Shown: positions 18,184 to 26,702, counted from the first letter of the stretch. The stretch: DNA of 64,000 nt from Brasilonema sp. CT11 (GCF_017982655.1 NZ_JABXYX010000030.1:1-64000), one strand, 5' to 3'. Notes: generated by a model not told the origin, from the letters alone. Made by a program: numbers and translations.

Positions 18184-19195
18184 GCACTCTACGGGCGTTA
18201 GAGTGGCTCGATTCCGGTCAGGCGGATGGTGGACCAACACCTGTCAAGCTTGATATTGTTGGTCATCGGGTGGTGCATGGCGCAGATCAATTCACTGCGA
18301 GCGTGCTGATTGACGATTAGGTGAGTGCGGAGATTGAAGCACTGGAAGAATTGGCACCGCTACATAACCAGCCAGCAATCAGTGTCATCCAGGCAACCCG
18401 TGCTAAATTCGACCCTGGTGTCCCTCAAGTAACTGTTTTTGATACGGTTTTTCACCGTAGCATTCCAAAATATGCCAGACTCTACGCCATTCCACTCCAT
18501 CTGTCCGAGCGCCACAAAATCCGTCGTTATGGATTCCACGGCATCTCACATCAGTACATGATGATGCGATACGCCCAAGTAACTCATAGCCCCCATTCGG
18601 CAATCAACATTATTACGCTGCACTTAAAGAGTGGCTGCTCTGCAACAGCAATTGGTGCTGGCAAGTCACAAGACACGTCTATGAGCTTCACGCCACTTGA
18701 AGGGCTGGTGATGGGCAAGCGCTCAGGTGACATTGACCGAGCGATTATAGGATATCTTACCCGCAAAGAACAGGCCTCAGTGAGCGAGATTTCGGACTGG
18801 CTCAACAAGAAGTCAGGGTTGCTCGGTCTATCTGGAGTATCTCCTGATATAAGAGTGTTGATGGAAGAGTTCGACAAAAACGAGCGCGTGCAGTTGGCAA
18901 TATAAATTTTCTGCTACCGCATTCAAAAGTACATCGGTGCTTACCTAGCGGCGTTGGGTGGAGCCGAAGCGATCGTGTTTGGTGGCGGAATTGGGGAAGA
19001 TACACCATTAGTGCGTGAACGAATTTGCAAAGGGTTTAAGTGGTGCGGTTTAATGCTCGACCCCGAATCTAACCAAAGGACTATCAATTGTGAGGGTCGC
19101 ATCAATACAGATGATTCCCGTTTATCCGCCTATGTCATTCCTGTTGAGGAAGGTTTGCTCATCGCACAGGAGGCGATTCATACAGTATGGCAATA
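18184..19195 (+). pseudogene. ackA: Acetate kinase remnant
   Basis: Acetate kinase makes acetyl phosphate and ADP from acetate and ATP. The plus strand carries its C-terminal three quarters: GHRVVHG near 18265, FDTVFH near 18440, YGFHGISH at 18530, the LEGLVMGKRSGDID phosphate loop near 18700, and FGGGIGEDTPLVRE at 18980. The first 90 or so residues are replaced by kinase sequence, an in-frame TAG stands at 18318, and the frame closes at 18903 before a further segment (about 18906-19195) that completes the family's C-terminus. HLGNGCS has become HLKSGCS. It cannot make a functional enzyme. Confidence 0.9.
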
Positions 19196-19281
19196 AAAGA
19201 AAGGTTCCAATCCCCAACGAAAATGATTCTGACGGATGATTCTGTCTTCTGACTCCTTGTTCAAGGCTCATAAGAAAGTTT

Positions 19282-19326
19282 TTAGGTGAGTGATTTTTAA
19301 ACTCAAAACAGTTACTGCACACCTAA
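19282..19326. repeat. 45-nt inverted-repeat element, copy 2
   Basis: TTAGGTGAGT at the left, CACCTAA at the right, exactly 45 bases overall, in the gap between the ackA relic and the small-gene cluster. The interior is unrelated to copies 1 and 3. Confidence 0.65.
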
Positions 19327-19503
19327 AACATATCACTTCCAACTCTTTGTAACCCCTTAAGCGAATCTCGCCAACTAAGCGGTGTCTGCAAATCACTGTA
19401 GGTCATGCCTCATTTACTTGACCGATTCTTTGTGGTTTTCTATTGTAAAAACATAAAGATGCTTAGAGTTGAGCATATCAAAACCTAAAAGAACTAAAAG
19501 GAG

Positions 19504-19857
19504 GTGAACGGTATATATATAATTTACGAAGTGAAATCCTACCAATCTGATGGAAAACAACGATTTAGTAAGAAGTTGGCACGCGATTTATTGAATATTC
19601 GCCAGCGTCAAACCTTCAATGAACATCTCAAATGTTTAGGGCTATACGGCAAACCCTTGGGATGGGACGAACTCAAGGAAGTTCTCGCACTCAGGCTTTT
19701 TATGTACGCTCGAATTGGTTATCACACTAGGGAAATGTACATAAACCTTAAGATACAAGGACACCTGACAACAATTTTTAAACACCTAAAAATCGACCTG
19801 GAAGCTGAATTTGAAAAGGTGAAAAATGACTACCAACAACGGCAAGAGCACTCGTAA
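19504..19857 (+). CDS. Hypothetical protein, first gene of small-gene cluster
   Basis: 117 residues as tracked, not recognised. Helical and charged: FSKKLARDLLNIRQRQTFNE, then GWDELKEVLALRLFMYARIG. The tracked GTG start (19504) lies inside a near-perfect Shine-Dalgarno AAGGAGGTGA, so translation must begin downstream. The in-frame codons at the right distance are ATA and ATT (19513-19524), and the next GTG is 19531. A non-canonical start is possible. The 3' end overlaps the next gene by 32 bases, implying translational coupling. Confidence 0.6.
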   Translation: MNGIYIIYEVKSYQSDGKQRFSKKLARDLLNIRQRQTFNEHLKCLGLYGKPLGWDELKEVLALRLFMYARIGYHTREMYINLKIQGHLTTIFKHLKIDLEAEFEKVKNDYQQRQEHS

Positions 19858-20572
19858 AAACAGCAATGGAAAAAGCGCGAACACCACTGTATCTTCGCTA
19901 CCAGAAGACCGAGAAAATTTACCCACAGTAGATGAACTGCTAACAACAACTTCAGAAAAAATCACAGCACAGACAGCAGAAAATGAAACCCCTCCTCTTT
20001 TAGAGGCGCTTGACTCAACTCCACAATCTCAAGAGCAACTCACTGCTAGTGCTGAAGACTTACTCAGAAATGCTAAATCGCAAACCCAGCAACCCGAAGA
20101 AACCCAATCTCCTACAGAACAACAACCACAACAAGCCCAGGAAAGCGGCGAATTAGCCACTGCCTCCAGCCAAATCAATAATGCCCTCCTCCAAGCAGGT
20201 CAAAACCTAGTAGAAGCGAGTACAGAGGCAGACCAAGAGCTATTTGCAGCTGGATTGGAAGATGCGATCGCCTCCGGTGACATCATGACCCAAGGCTATC
20301 AAGCTGGGTTACTGATTCGCTACGGCAAAGGTAAACTCACCAGTGCTCAAAGCCTAAGAGAGCAAATGAATGTCTTGCGATCGCACACCGACGCAAGCAA
20401 CAATACTGCCATTACAGGCGCTTTAGAGCAATTGGGGCTGGATGTTAATCCCACAGAGGCAGACGAAAAAAAATCCCCAAAGAGCACCCCTTTTGGACAG
20501 ATTTCCCAAGCGATGTCCAACAGCAGGAAGAAAGAAGGCATCAATCTTTTTCAAAACCAAAAACAACAGTAA
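19826..20572 (+). CDS. Low-complexity protein with frameshift site near its end
   Basis: 248 residues, not recognised. Residues 1-110 are disordered and rich in Thr, Gln, Glu and Ser. Residues 110-205 form an ordered helical domain (ELFAAGLEDAIASGDIMTQG, then YQAGLLIRYGKGKLTSAQSL). The gene overlaps its upstream neighbour by 32 bases. Near the 3' end the slippery heptamer A_AAA_AAA (20467-20473) sits in the correct frame. A -1 shift there would replace the last 32 residues with an 89-residue extension containing two membrane helices, for a product of about 305 residues. Confidence 0.65.
   Translation: MTTNNGKSTRKNSNGKSANTTVSSLPEDRENLPTVDELLTTTSEKITAQTAENETPPLLEALDSTPQSQEQLTASAEDLLRNAKSQTQQPEETQSPTEQQPQQAQESGELATASSQINNALLQAGQNLVEASTEADQELFAAGLEDAIASGDIMTQGYQAGLLIRYGKGKLTSAQSLREQMNVLRSHTDASNNTAITGALEQLGLDVNPTEADEKKSPKSTPFGQISQAMSNSRKKEGINLFQNQKQQ
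20456..20496 (+). promoter_or_regulatory. Candidate programmed -1 frameshift signal
   Basis: Three parts of a bacterial frameshift cassette are in order: a GAGG Shine-Dalgarno-like element (20456-20459), the zero-frame slippery heptamer A_AAA_AAA (20467-20473), and a hairpin three bases later, CCAAAGAG (20477-20484) with CCTTTTGG (20489-20496) and a four-base loop. In known cases (dnaX, IS elements) these elements stimulate -1 slippage. The spacer before the hairpin is shorter than usual. Confidence 0.55.
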
Positions 20573-20742
20573 ACTGGCGTGCTCTAGCTCTTAGTACGGT
20601 GGGCGTACTAGGATGCCTTTTCATCGCATACGTCATCCAGCAACCCCGAATTCGGACTTCCCCGCCAGTCGTTATTGGTATTGGAGTGTTTGGAGTCGGG
20701 ATGACAATCGCAATTTTTCATCGCAATCACACTGAACAATAG
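20473..20742 (+). CDS. -1 frame extension: membrane segment of frameshift product
   Basis: The -1 frame is open from the slippery site to TAG at 20740-20742. It encodes a charged linker (DFPSDVQQQEERRHQSFSKP) and then two hydrophobic helices, ALSTVGVLGCLFIAYVI and VVIGIGVFGVGMTIAIF, ending HRNHTEQ. No ATG, GTG or TTG precedes the first helix in this frame, so it cannot be made as a free-standing protein in the normal way. Either it is expressed as a frameshift fusion with the gene at 19826, or an ancestral fusion has been broken by a one-base change. The clean hydrophobic pattern and lack of stops argue for selection. Confidence 0.6.
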   Translation: MPKEHPFWTDFPSDVQQQEERRHQSFSKPKTTVNWRALALSTVGVLGCLFIAYVIQQPRIRTSPPVVIGIGVFGVGMTIAIFHRNHTEQ

Positions 20743-20768
20743 ACCATTAATCCATAGGAGAAAAACAA

Positions 20769-20945
20769 ATGTCAGACACACTTGCCGGAATTATTAGCGT
20801 TATCTCAACAACAGCTAGCTGTTGTTTTGTTGGGTATGCAACAGCTTCTGCTGCAGTTGTTTCCGGAGCGATCGCATTAAGCGCAATTAGTGCACTTGCA
20901 GGTATTGGACTATTTTTTATTGGATTTCAAAATACTCGCAAATAA
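20769..20945 (+). CDS. 58-residue membrane peptide
   Basis: Begins MSDTLAGIISVISTT. AGGAG precedes the ATG by nine bases. Two hydrophobic, Ala/Ser/Gly-rich helices (about residues 5-27 and 30-53) contain a CC pair at 18-19, with a short basic tail NTRK. The composition recalls phage holins and small pilin-like or conjugation pore subunits, but there is no specific match. It lies in the middle of the plus-strand cluster. Confidence 0.65.
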   Translation: MSDTLAGIISVISTTASCCFVGYATASAAVVSGAIALSAISALAGIGLFFIGFQNTRK

Positions 20946-20981
20946 CGGTAATTTCTGACCTTCGCTTTACCTGAAAACGCT

Positions 20982-21269
20982 ATGCAACATTCATGCGGAT
21001 ACCACTTAGACTCAGAAGAAGTGGAATTAGGGATTTGTCCTTTCTGCCTGGGGTATGTGTCAAGTAATAGCCCATCTTTGACCAACTTCACTCTTGAAGA
21101 TATTGTCTCTTATTTGGGCAGTAGTCTTCAAAGTATCAACAATGATTGCCAGGAATTAGATTCAGGAATTAACGAGAATCAGAGCTTGTACGAACAGCCC
21201 AAATCATCAGGGGAAATTGTTTGTGAATATAATCCCCAAACAGGTTGTTATGAGTATCAAACCATCTGA
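20982..21269 (+). CDS. Small Cys-containing protein
   Basis: 95 residues, soluble and acidic. An N-terminal CGYHLDSEE with CPFCLGY (residues 5-25) forms a likely zinc-binding CxxH/CxxC pair. The rest is polar, with a C-terminal CEYNPQTGCYEYQTI. Not recognised. Same strand and close to the membrane peptides of the cluster. Confidence 0.55.
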   Translation: MQHSCGYHLDSEEVELGICPFCLGYVSSNSPSLTNFTLEDIVSYLGSSLQSINNDCQELDSGINENQSLYEQPKSSGEIVCEYNPQTGCYEYQTI

Positions 21270-21465
21270 TGCAAAAGTATGTAGAACCGAAAAAAGTTGA
21301 TAAAATGTTACAAAAATACTCATTATTGTTACCACAGCCTGTTTAATCCCCACAAACCCATATCAACTGTTGTGCCTGTTGCGTCCATAGCCGCAACACT
21401 CCGCAACAACCGCAACAGAGTTTGACCTTCTTCTTCAGTCAAAAAGCGAGTGATAGTTAACACAA

Positions 21466-21777
21466 ATGAATACAACTGATACCCGTCATGAGATCAGAAC
21501 TGAAAAGGTGGAAATGTCATTCAAGGATGGCGCGACCGCCACCGTTATTACAAAGACAATAATTGAATCAGAAAAAGCAAATCCTCTGATCATCATTATC
21601 GGGACATTCATCGCTTTTCTAATAAGCAGTTACTGCTTAGTACAACTGTTGAATTCGCAAAGAGATAACAGTCATGAAATTCAAAGCCGACAGTTCAACT
21701 CAGAAGGCTTCATCTTCCACAGCGATAACTACAGCCACAACTTCAACACAAACGAAGTCAAAAGATTCCAAAAGTAA
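21466..21777 (+). CDS. Single-pass membrane protein
   Basis: 103 residues. An N-terminal soluble part (about 40) with EMSFKDGATATVITKTIIES is followed by one membrane helix, PLIIIIGTFIAFLISSYCLV (about 40-62), and a polar Asn/Ser-rich tail. The next gene starts inside its last third in another frame (104-base overlap), which suggests that part of the tail is under overlapping coding constraint. Function unknown. Confidence 0.5.
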   Translation: MNTTDTRHEIRTEKVEMSFKDGATATVITKTIIESEKANPLIIIIGTFIAFLISSYCLVQLLNSQRDNSHEIQSRQFNSEGFIFHSDNYSHNFNTNEVKRFQK

Positions 21778-22417
21778 ATCTGCTGGCTCAACAACCTCAT
21801 CGCCTACTTTCAGCATCAATAGAAGCAGTTTCACAGGTACATTAGCTGATATTGTGCCTGGTGAGATGAAGGGTTGGTTAGGAGAAATTGGTGCTCAATT
21901 AGGCGGTATTGACCTCAATCAACCACTCAGTTGGAGCAAAGAACAAGTCATTGAAGCGAATAAAATTGCCAGCAATCTTGATAAGAAGCTTATTGAGATG
22001 ACCCAGGTGAAGACTGCTGTCCTCAAGTTTCTCTCTTACTCAATGCAGGAAGCAGATTTGAAAGCAGAAATCACCGTTGCAATGGCGAAAGCCAAAGGTT
22101 ATATCGACCAAAAGCAAGCAAAAGCTCACTTGGCTTACTTTGCTTACCTTCGCAAAGCTAACAGACTGGAAAAGAAAGTTGCAGCAACTCAAGAAATCAT
22201 TGATACCAGTAACAGCGCACTTGAAAATACCTTTGATGATCGCAAAGCCCAGCTTCTGGGAGCCATCAACACCCAAGCCAAGCTAGGACAAGGCACAACC
22301 CAACAAGTCACCGATTTACGTAATAAGCGTCGTGAGTTGATTGAGCAACACAAGCAAGAGATGGCAAGCTATAGGAATGAATTGCAAACAGGTCAGCTGA
22401 CAGCAGCTGCAAGCTAA
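21674..22417 (+). CDS. Coiled-coil-rich hypothetical protein
   Basis: 247 residues. A Ser/Thr/Lys-rich disordered start (about 45) is followed by a domain with PGEMKGWLGEIGAQLGGIDL and then long helices, including LRKANRLEKKVAATQEIID and LRNKRRELIEQHKQEMASYR, that look like coiled coil. No membrane segment. It may be a scaffold between the membrane proteins on either side. Family not recognised. Confidence 0.6.
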   Translation: MKFKADSSTQKASSSTAITTATTSTQTKSKDSKSKSAGSTTSSPTFSINRSSFTGTLADIVPGEMKGWLGEIGAQLGGIDLNQPLSWSKEQVIEANKIASNLDKKLIEMTQVKTAVLKFLSYSMQEADLKAEITVAMAKAKGYIDQKQAKAHLAYFAYLRKANRLEKKVAATQEIIDTSNSALENTFDDRKAQLLGAINTQAKLGQGTTQQVTDLRNKRRELIEQHKQEMASYRNELQTGQLTAAAS

Positions 22418-22508
22418 CTCAAACTTCTACCCACTTCCAATTTCTGCCCTGGAAGTGGGAATTAGCATACTAATCAGAACTCTACTGATAAAGCAGATAG
22501 GAGTAGTG

Positions 22509-22895
22509 ATGGTAAAAAATATTGAGGACATTAACGATGCCAATGCGCCAACCCCAATCGCTGACCGTTACCAGCATATAGCTAACTTCGGCGAGTTTGT
22601 TGTTCTTTTCTCTGGCGGTGTTGGATGTTCCTTTGCTGCTTTGCAGTATCGTTCCTTGGAAGTGGTACTTGGATTTCTCTATGCCTTGGCGATCGCCTAC
22701 CTTACCCTAAATTATAGTTATGCACCAAGAGCAACAATTTTTCGGATGGCAGCAATTACTTTGGGAGTTGGTTTTGGATTCCGGGAAATCTTCATGCTAT
22801 TTCCATTACCCCTGATTAATGCTGTCCTTTTTGTCTTAGGAGTTATTCTTCTTTGTCTGATGGGGTTGAGGTGGTACAGGAGTTTGGTAGGATGA
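22509..22895 (+). CDS. Polytopic small membrane protein
   Basis: 128 residues from ATG 22509 (MVKNIEDIND), which has GGAG ten bases upstream; the longer frame from GTG 22455 lacks this. Three to four hydrophobic helices follow (FGEFVVLFSGGVGCSFAAL, VVLGFLYALAIAYLTLNY, then two more to the end). The stop overlaps the next start in an ATGA arrangement, so it is translationally coupled to the gene at 22892. Confidence 0.65.
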   Translation: MVKNIEDINDANAPTPIADRYQHIANFGEFVVLFSGGVGCSFAALQYRSLEVVLGFLYALAIAYLTLNYSYAPRATIFRMAAITLGVGFGFREIFMLFPLPLINAVLFVLGVILLCLMGLRWYRSLVG

Positions 22896-23641
22896 GTATC
22901 AAGACTGTCACGGTTCGTCAAATCAAGCAGTCCCTGGCGTGTTTAGGAATAGGGATGATGATTGGCGGAATATTTCTCGCTGTTCCTGACACCTACAATT
23001 CTTGGAAGTTTGTTCACCAGAATGCACATGATATATTTGGTCAGCGATATGTAGAAGAAAAGATATATCGTATTGGGGAAGATGCGCCAAGAATAAAAAC
23101 ATATAAGGTAATTCAAGGACAAGCACAGCGTAAAATCCAAGGCGTTATTTTATTATTCTTTGGCGGTAACATTGCCTGGTTTTTTGGTCAATGCTTAGCT
23201 GATGAATTGGAAGTGATCGAGAGACGACGCTGGAAAATACGTCAGATTGAATTTATCGAAGAAGACACAACGCTTATGACAGGTGCTCAAGTTCAGCAAA
23301 CGATGATTGAGTTGGATTTGTTGAGCAAGCTAAGTGAATTTCAACAAAAATTTCGACCAGATGAGATTAAATACCTCCCCTCAGACGTTGGAGAAGACGC
23401 AGAAGCAGAAGGTGAGGGGGGTAAATATCCAGAATCAGCTAACGGTTTTTTTATGTGGCTGATTGATAAGAATATTAGACAAGCCAAGGTGCGAGAGTTG
23501 TCCCAAAAATCATTCAATAATGGGCATCTAAGCGCCGACCGAATTCGTAGTTTCGTGCAAGAACTTTTAAGTCAGAAGTTAGCTGAATGGCTAGACGAAG
23601 CGAAAAGTGAATTTCGACTGTTAAATGTTTCGCAAGATTAA
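22892..23641 (+). CDS. Membrane protein with cytoplasmic helical domain
   Basis: 249 residues from ATG 22892 (MSIKTVTVRQ), coupled through ATGA to the previous stop; the longer frame uses TTG. Two membrane helices (about 18-36 and 76-98) enclose a 40-residue loop. A charged C-terminal domain of 150 residues contains helical segments such as LDLLSKLSEFQQKFRPDEIK and a poly-acidic turn. Last gene of the plus-strand cluster. Function unknown; the cluster looks like a membrane-associated assembly. Confidence 0.65.
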   Translation: MSIKTVTVRQIKQSLACLGIGMMIGGIFLAVPDTYNSWKFVHQNAHDIFGQRYVEEKIYRIGEDAPRIKTYKVIQGQAQRKIQGVILLFFGGNIAWFFGQCLADELEVIERRRWKIRQIEFIEEDTTLMTGAQVQQTMIELDLLSKLSEFQQKFRPDEIKYLPSDVGEDAEAEGEGGKYPESANGFFMWLIDKNIRQAKVRELSQKSFNNGHLSADRIRSFVQELLSQKLAEWLDEAKSEFRLLNVSQD

Positions 23642-23739
23642 CAACTTAATGAAAATTAGATGAGGTGTATTAGCGGCTGCGTTCTCAATTGTCGAGCAAC
23701 GGACAAAGCCATGAAAGCGAAGAAAGATATCCTAGAGGC

Positions 23740-23867
23740 GGATTGGACCTGCTTCGCTTTTTGCAGGTGCTGGAAGAGACAGGCTCACAAAATGATTTTA
23801 TCAACAACCAGATCTTTAGTAGCCTGCCCCTTCCAGTCCGCTGACGCCACCTGCAAAAGTCCAATCC
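23740..23867. repeat. Large nested imperfect inverted repeat, 128 bp
   Basis: The left arm holds GGATTGGAC (23740), TTTTTGCAGGTG (23758), CTGGAAG (23770) and CAGGCT (23780). The right arm holds their complements in mirror order: AGCCTG (23821), CTTCCAG (23830), CACCTGCAAAA (23848), GTCCAATCC (23859). The only gaps are short unpaired bulges, so an RNA or single strand would fold into one long hairpin. It fills the 299-bp gap before the acyl-CoA ligase; a 90-residue frame through it is not credible. It could be a MITE, a structured RNA or a recombination site. Confidence 0.7.
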
Positions 23868-23940
23868 TGGAGGTGTATTGCAACAGATGCATGAGTGTAT
23901 GGTATGCTCATGCAGTGAATATTCACTGTTAGCATGAGCT

Positions 23941-25551
23941 ATGTACTCTCAAGCAGTTGATCGCAGTATTCTCACACCTCTAACTTTTATTCAACGCAAT
24001 GCTAAAGTCTATAGTCAGAAAGTTGCGATTATATATAATCAAAAACGCTTCACTTACGGCGAATTTGCAGATCGGATAAATTGTCTAGCCTCGGCACTAC
24101 GTCATGCTGGACTTGAAAAAGGCGACCGCGTCGCTTTCTTTTGTTTCAATACTCCACCCATGCTAGAAGCCCATTTTGCCGTGCCTTTAGCTGGTGGTAT
24201 CCTAGTGTCTATTAATACCCGTTTAACTCCCCAAGAAGTTGCTTATATCTTGAATGATTGCGGTGCAAAATTTCTCTTTGTTGATACAGAGTTAGCAAAT
24301 ATAATTCGACCGGTTCAAAATCATCTAGAAACTGTTAGACATATAATCAATATCAGTTATTTAGAAGGATTTGAACCTTTAGATGGTGAGGATTATGAAG
24401 CATTTCTCCAAACTGGGAAACCGACTCCTTTATCTTGGGTAATTACAGATGAAATGGAGACAATCTCGATTAATTACACGAGTGGAACTTCTGGGTTACC
24501 CAAAGGTGTGATGTACTCTCATCGAGGTGCATATATTAACTCTTTAGGAGAAATCATTGAAACAACACTAACACCTAACTCAGTTTATCTCTGGACTCTG
24601 CCCATGTTTCACTGCAATGGCTGGTGTTTTACTTGGGGGGTAACTGCTATTGGTGGTACTCATATTTGTTTACGTAAGTTTAACCCTGGTAATATCTGGA
24701 AGTTAATTCAACAAAAAAAAGTCACTCATTTAAATGCTGCACCTGCAATTTTAATTTCTCTGTTCAATCATCCAGACTGTCCGCAATTATTAGAAAAACC
24801 TTTAACTATCACTACAGCAGGCGCACCACCATCGCCAACATTGATTGAAAAAATTACTAAAATTGGCGCAAAAATTATTCACGTTTATGGTTTAACGGAA
24901 GTTTATGGTCCTTATACAGTTTGCGAATATCAATCAGATTGGGACAATTTAATGATTGCAGAAAAAGCAAAACTCATGGCACGTCAAGGCGTACCTTATA
25001 TCGGTGCAGATGGTTTGCGAGTTGTAGATCAAAATATGAATGATGTTCCGGCTAATGGGCAAACAATGGGGGAGGTGGTGATGCGAGGAAACATGGTGAT
25101 GACAGGCTATTATAATGACCCAGAAGCGACCGAAAGAGTATTTAGAGGAGGATGGTTTCATAGTGGTGATTTAGCGGTAATGCATCCTGACGGTTATATT
25201 GAAGTGCGCGACCGTATGAAAGATATCATCATTACTAGCGGGGAAAATGTCTCCAGTATTGAAGTTGAACAATGTCTTTACCGCCATGAAGCCGTGTTAG
25301 AATGTGCAGTTATTGCTGTACCGAATGCTAGGCGTGGTGAAGTGCCAAAAGCCTTTGTTACCCTCAAAGAAAAGGCGCAAGTTACAGAACAAGAATTAAT
25401 CCAATTTTGCCGCAATCAAATGGCTGCTTTTAAATGCCCTACTAAAATTGAATTTACGACTCTGCCAAAAACGAGCACTGGTAAAATTCAAAAGTATCTG
25501 TTACGGGAGAAAGAATGGATAGGTTATGAAAAGAGGATTTACGGCGGTTAG
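23941..25551 (+). CDS. Acyl-CoA ligase (AMP-forming)
   Basis: 536 residues of the ANL superfamily. It activates a carboxylic acid as acyl-AMP and transfers it to CoA. Motifs in order: the phosphate loop YTSGTSGLPKGVMYSH near residue 178, the YGLTEVYGP adenine motif near 318, HSGDLAVMHPDGY and RMKDIIITSGENVSS at about 405-440, and the catalytic lysine motif PKTSTGKIQK near 520. It most resembles the medium-chain fatty acid or methylmercaptopropionate-type ligases rather than acetyl-CoA synthetase. It is monocistronic by spacing and is probably cargo; substrate unproven. Confidence 0.9.
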   Translation: MYSQAVDRSILTPLTFIQRNAKVYSQKVAIIYNQKRFTYGEFADRINCLASALRHAGLEKGDRVAFFCFNTPPMLEAHFAVPLAGGILVSINTRLTPQEVAYILNDCGAKFLFVDTELANIIRPVQNHLETVRHIINISYLEGFEPLDGEDYEAFLQTGKPTPLSWVITDEMETISINYTSGTSGLPKGVMYSHRGAYINSLGEIIETTLTPNSVYLWTLPMFHCNGWCFTWGVTAIGGTHICLRKFNPGNIWKLIQQKKVTHLNAAPAILISLFNHPDCPQLLEKPLTITTAGAPPSPTLIEKITKIGAKIIHVYGLTEVYGPYTVCEYQSDWDNLMIAEKAKLMARQGVPYIGADGLRVVDQNMNDVPANGQTMGEVVMRGNMVMTGYYNDPEATERVFRGGWFHSGDLAVMHPDGYIEVRDRMKDIIITSGENVSSIEVEQCLYRHEAVLECAVIAVPNARRGEVPKAFVTLKEKAQVTEQELIQFCRNQMAAFKCPTKIEFTTLPKTSTGKIQKYLLREKEWIGYEKRIYGG

Positions 25552-25664
25552 TTGCAATATATAAAAATCACCCCGTATCGAACTCACGTCGTTCTGGATG
25601 GCTTTTAAAACGTTGCTTTTCACCACACCTGGTTTGGTGTAATCAACCAAAACATTACACTGAC

Positions 25665-26702
25665 TTACTTACTTGTTGCACTTCCAATAATTTTCGCATC
25701 TGTATCATCTAAATAAAACTCATAAACTGCCTCTCCCGATACTTCACAGCGCAACGGTTCAATGATTTTAGTAAAAGGATTCCATACCAGCGTTACTTCT
25801 CTTTTTGCTTTCTTCCTTTGCAAGGTACAATAAATATGTACTGTGGGTAAGTGTAGAATCATTGCACTATAAAGGTTAGCTTCAACTTTCAGAGCATAAC
25901 GTTCTCTGATATCTGCAAGTTTTCTCTCCAATTCGCGATTAGTTGCTTCTATCCGTGCTAACTCTTTTTCTTTCTCATCACCGCTCAAACTTTTGTATTC
26001 AATCTTGGCAGCAATCTCTGCGCTAATAGTGCCATAATAATTCCTCAGTCTTTCTTCATCCCTGGCTAAGGCTCGATATAACTTTGCCTGCCAATTTTCT
26101 AATTCTGCTTGTATTAACGACGCAGATGTTTTCTCAATAATCGCAGATAATTCTGACTCTGACATTTTCTGAGGTAGGGAATTATCATCCACAGGAATTT
26201 TATCTGATTCCCAAAATAAAGCATCACCAATGTCTACAGGCGTTACTCCTGTTAATTCATTAATAATAAACGACACCATCCCAATTCTTTTCTCGTCTGC
26301 TTCTGCTGTATAAGCAACATTACACAAGATATAACGAGTCATCTCTGGTTTGGCATCAACAAAGCGAATCAAACCATTGTGAGGTACAACTTTTTGTGAT
26401 ATTAATTTGTCAAAACCACTAGTTTTGAGATAACCATCATATTTAACCCCCAAAGCAGTCACGCTTCCTAAATCAGCCAGAATTTCGGAAAATTTATTGA
26501 GGAGTTCTGAATTATAGCTGACAAATTGACTATTGGGAGTATCGATTGCCGTACTAAAAGTTGTTTCTTCTTCTATTTTTAAAGCTGTTGCTATTTTTTC
26601 TGGTAACAGCACATTCAGCGTTTTCTCATCTACTAATTCTGCGACTCCATCGTAGGTTGAAATAACTGTTTCTAGAGTTGTGATAATTGGATCTGTTATC
26701 AT
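25665..26702 (-). CDS. Partner protein of the SNF2-like helicase (unknown family)
   Basis: 345 residues. The N-terminal half is ordered (GVAELVDEKTLNVLLPEKIA), followed by a long coiled coil (about 220-275; EYKSLSGDEKEKELARIEAT and onward) and a C-terminal beta-rich domain (VHIYCTLQRKKAKREVTLVW, CEVSGEAVYEFYLDD) that recalls a small zinc-ribbon-like or receptor fold with few Cys. It follows the SNF2 helicase on the same strand and is likely its functional partner. The ATG has no ribosome binding site: the G/C-rich repeat GGGGATT ends two bases upstream, because foreign DNA now sits between the two genes. Confidence 0.65.
   Translation of the reverse strand: MITDPIITTLETVISTYDGVAELVDEKTLNVLLPEKIATALKIEEETTFSTAIDTPNSQFVSYNSELLNKFSEILADLGSVTALGVKYDGYLKTSGFDKLISQKVVPHNGLIRFVDAKPEMTRYILCNVAYTAEADEKRIGMVSFIINELTGVTPVDIGDALFWESDKIPVDDNSLPQKMSESELSAIIEKTSASLIQAELENWQAKLYRALARDEERLRNYYGTISAEIAAKIEYKSLSGDEKEKELARIEATNRELERKLADIRERYALKVEANLYSAMILHLPTVHIYCTLQRKKAKREVTLVWNPFTKIIEPLRCEVSGEAVYEFYLDDTDAKIIGSATSK

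Noticed and set aside
23740-23867. Integron attC site
   Set aside because: The palindrome is long and bulged like attC, but the RYYYAAC and GTTRRRY core sites are absent and no integron integrase is present.
23660-23932. 90-residue plus-strand ORF
   Set aside because: It runs through both arms of the long inverted repeat, has an odd Cys-rich composition and no ribosome binding site; the repeat explains the DNA.
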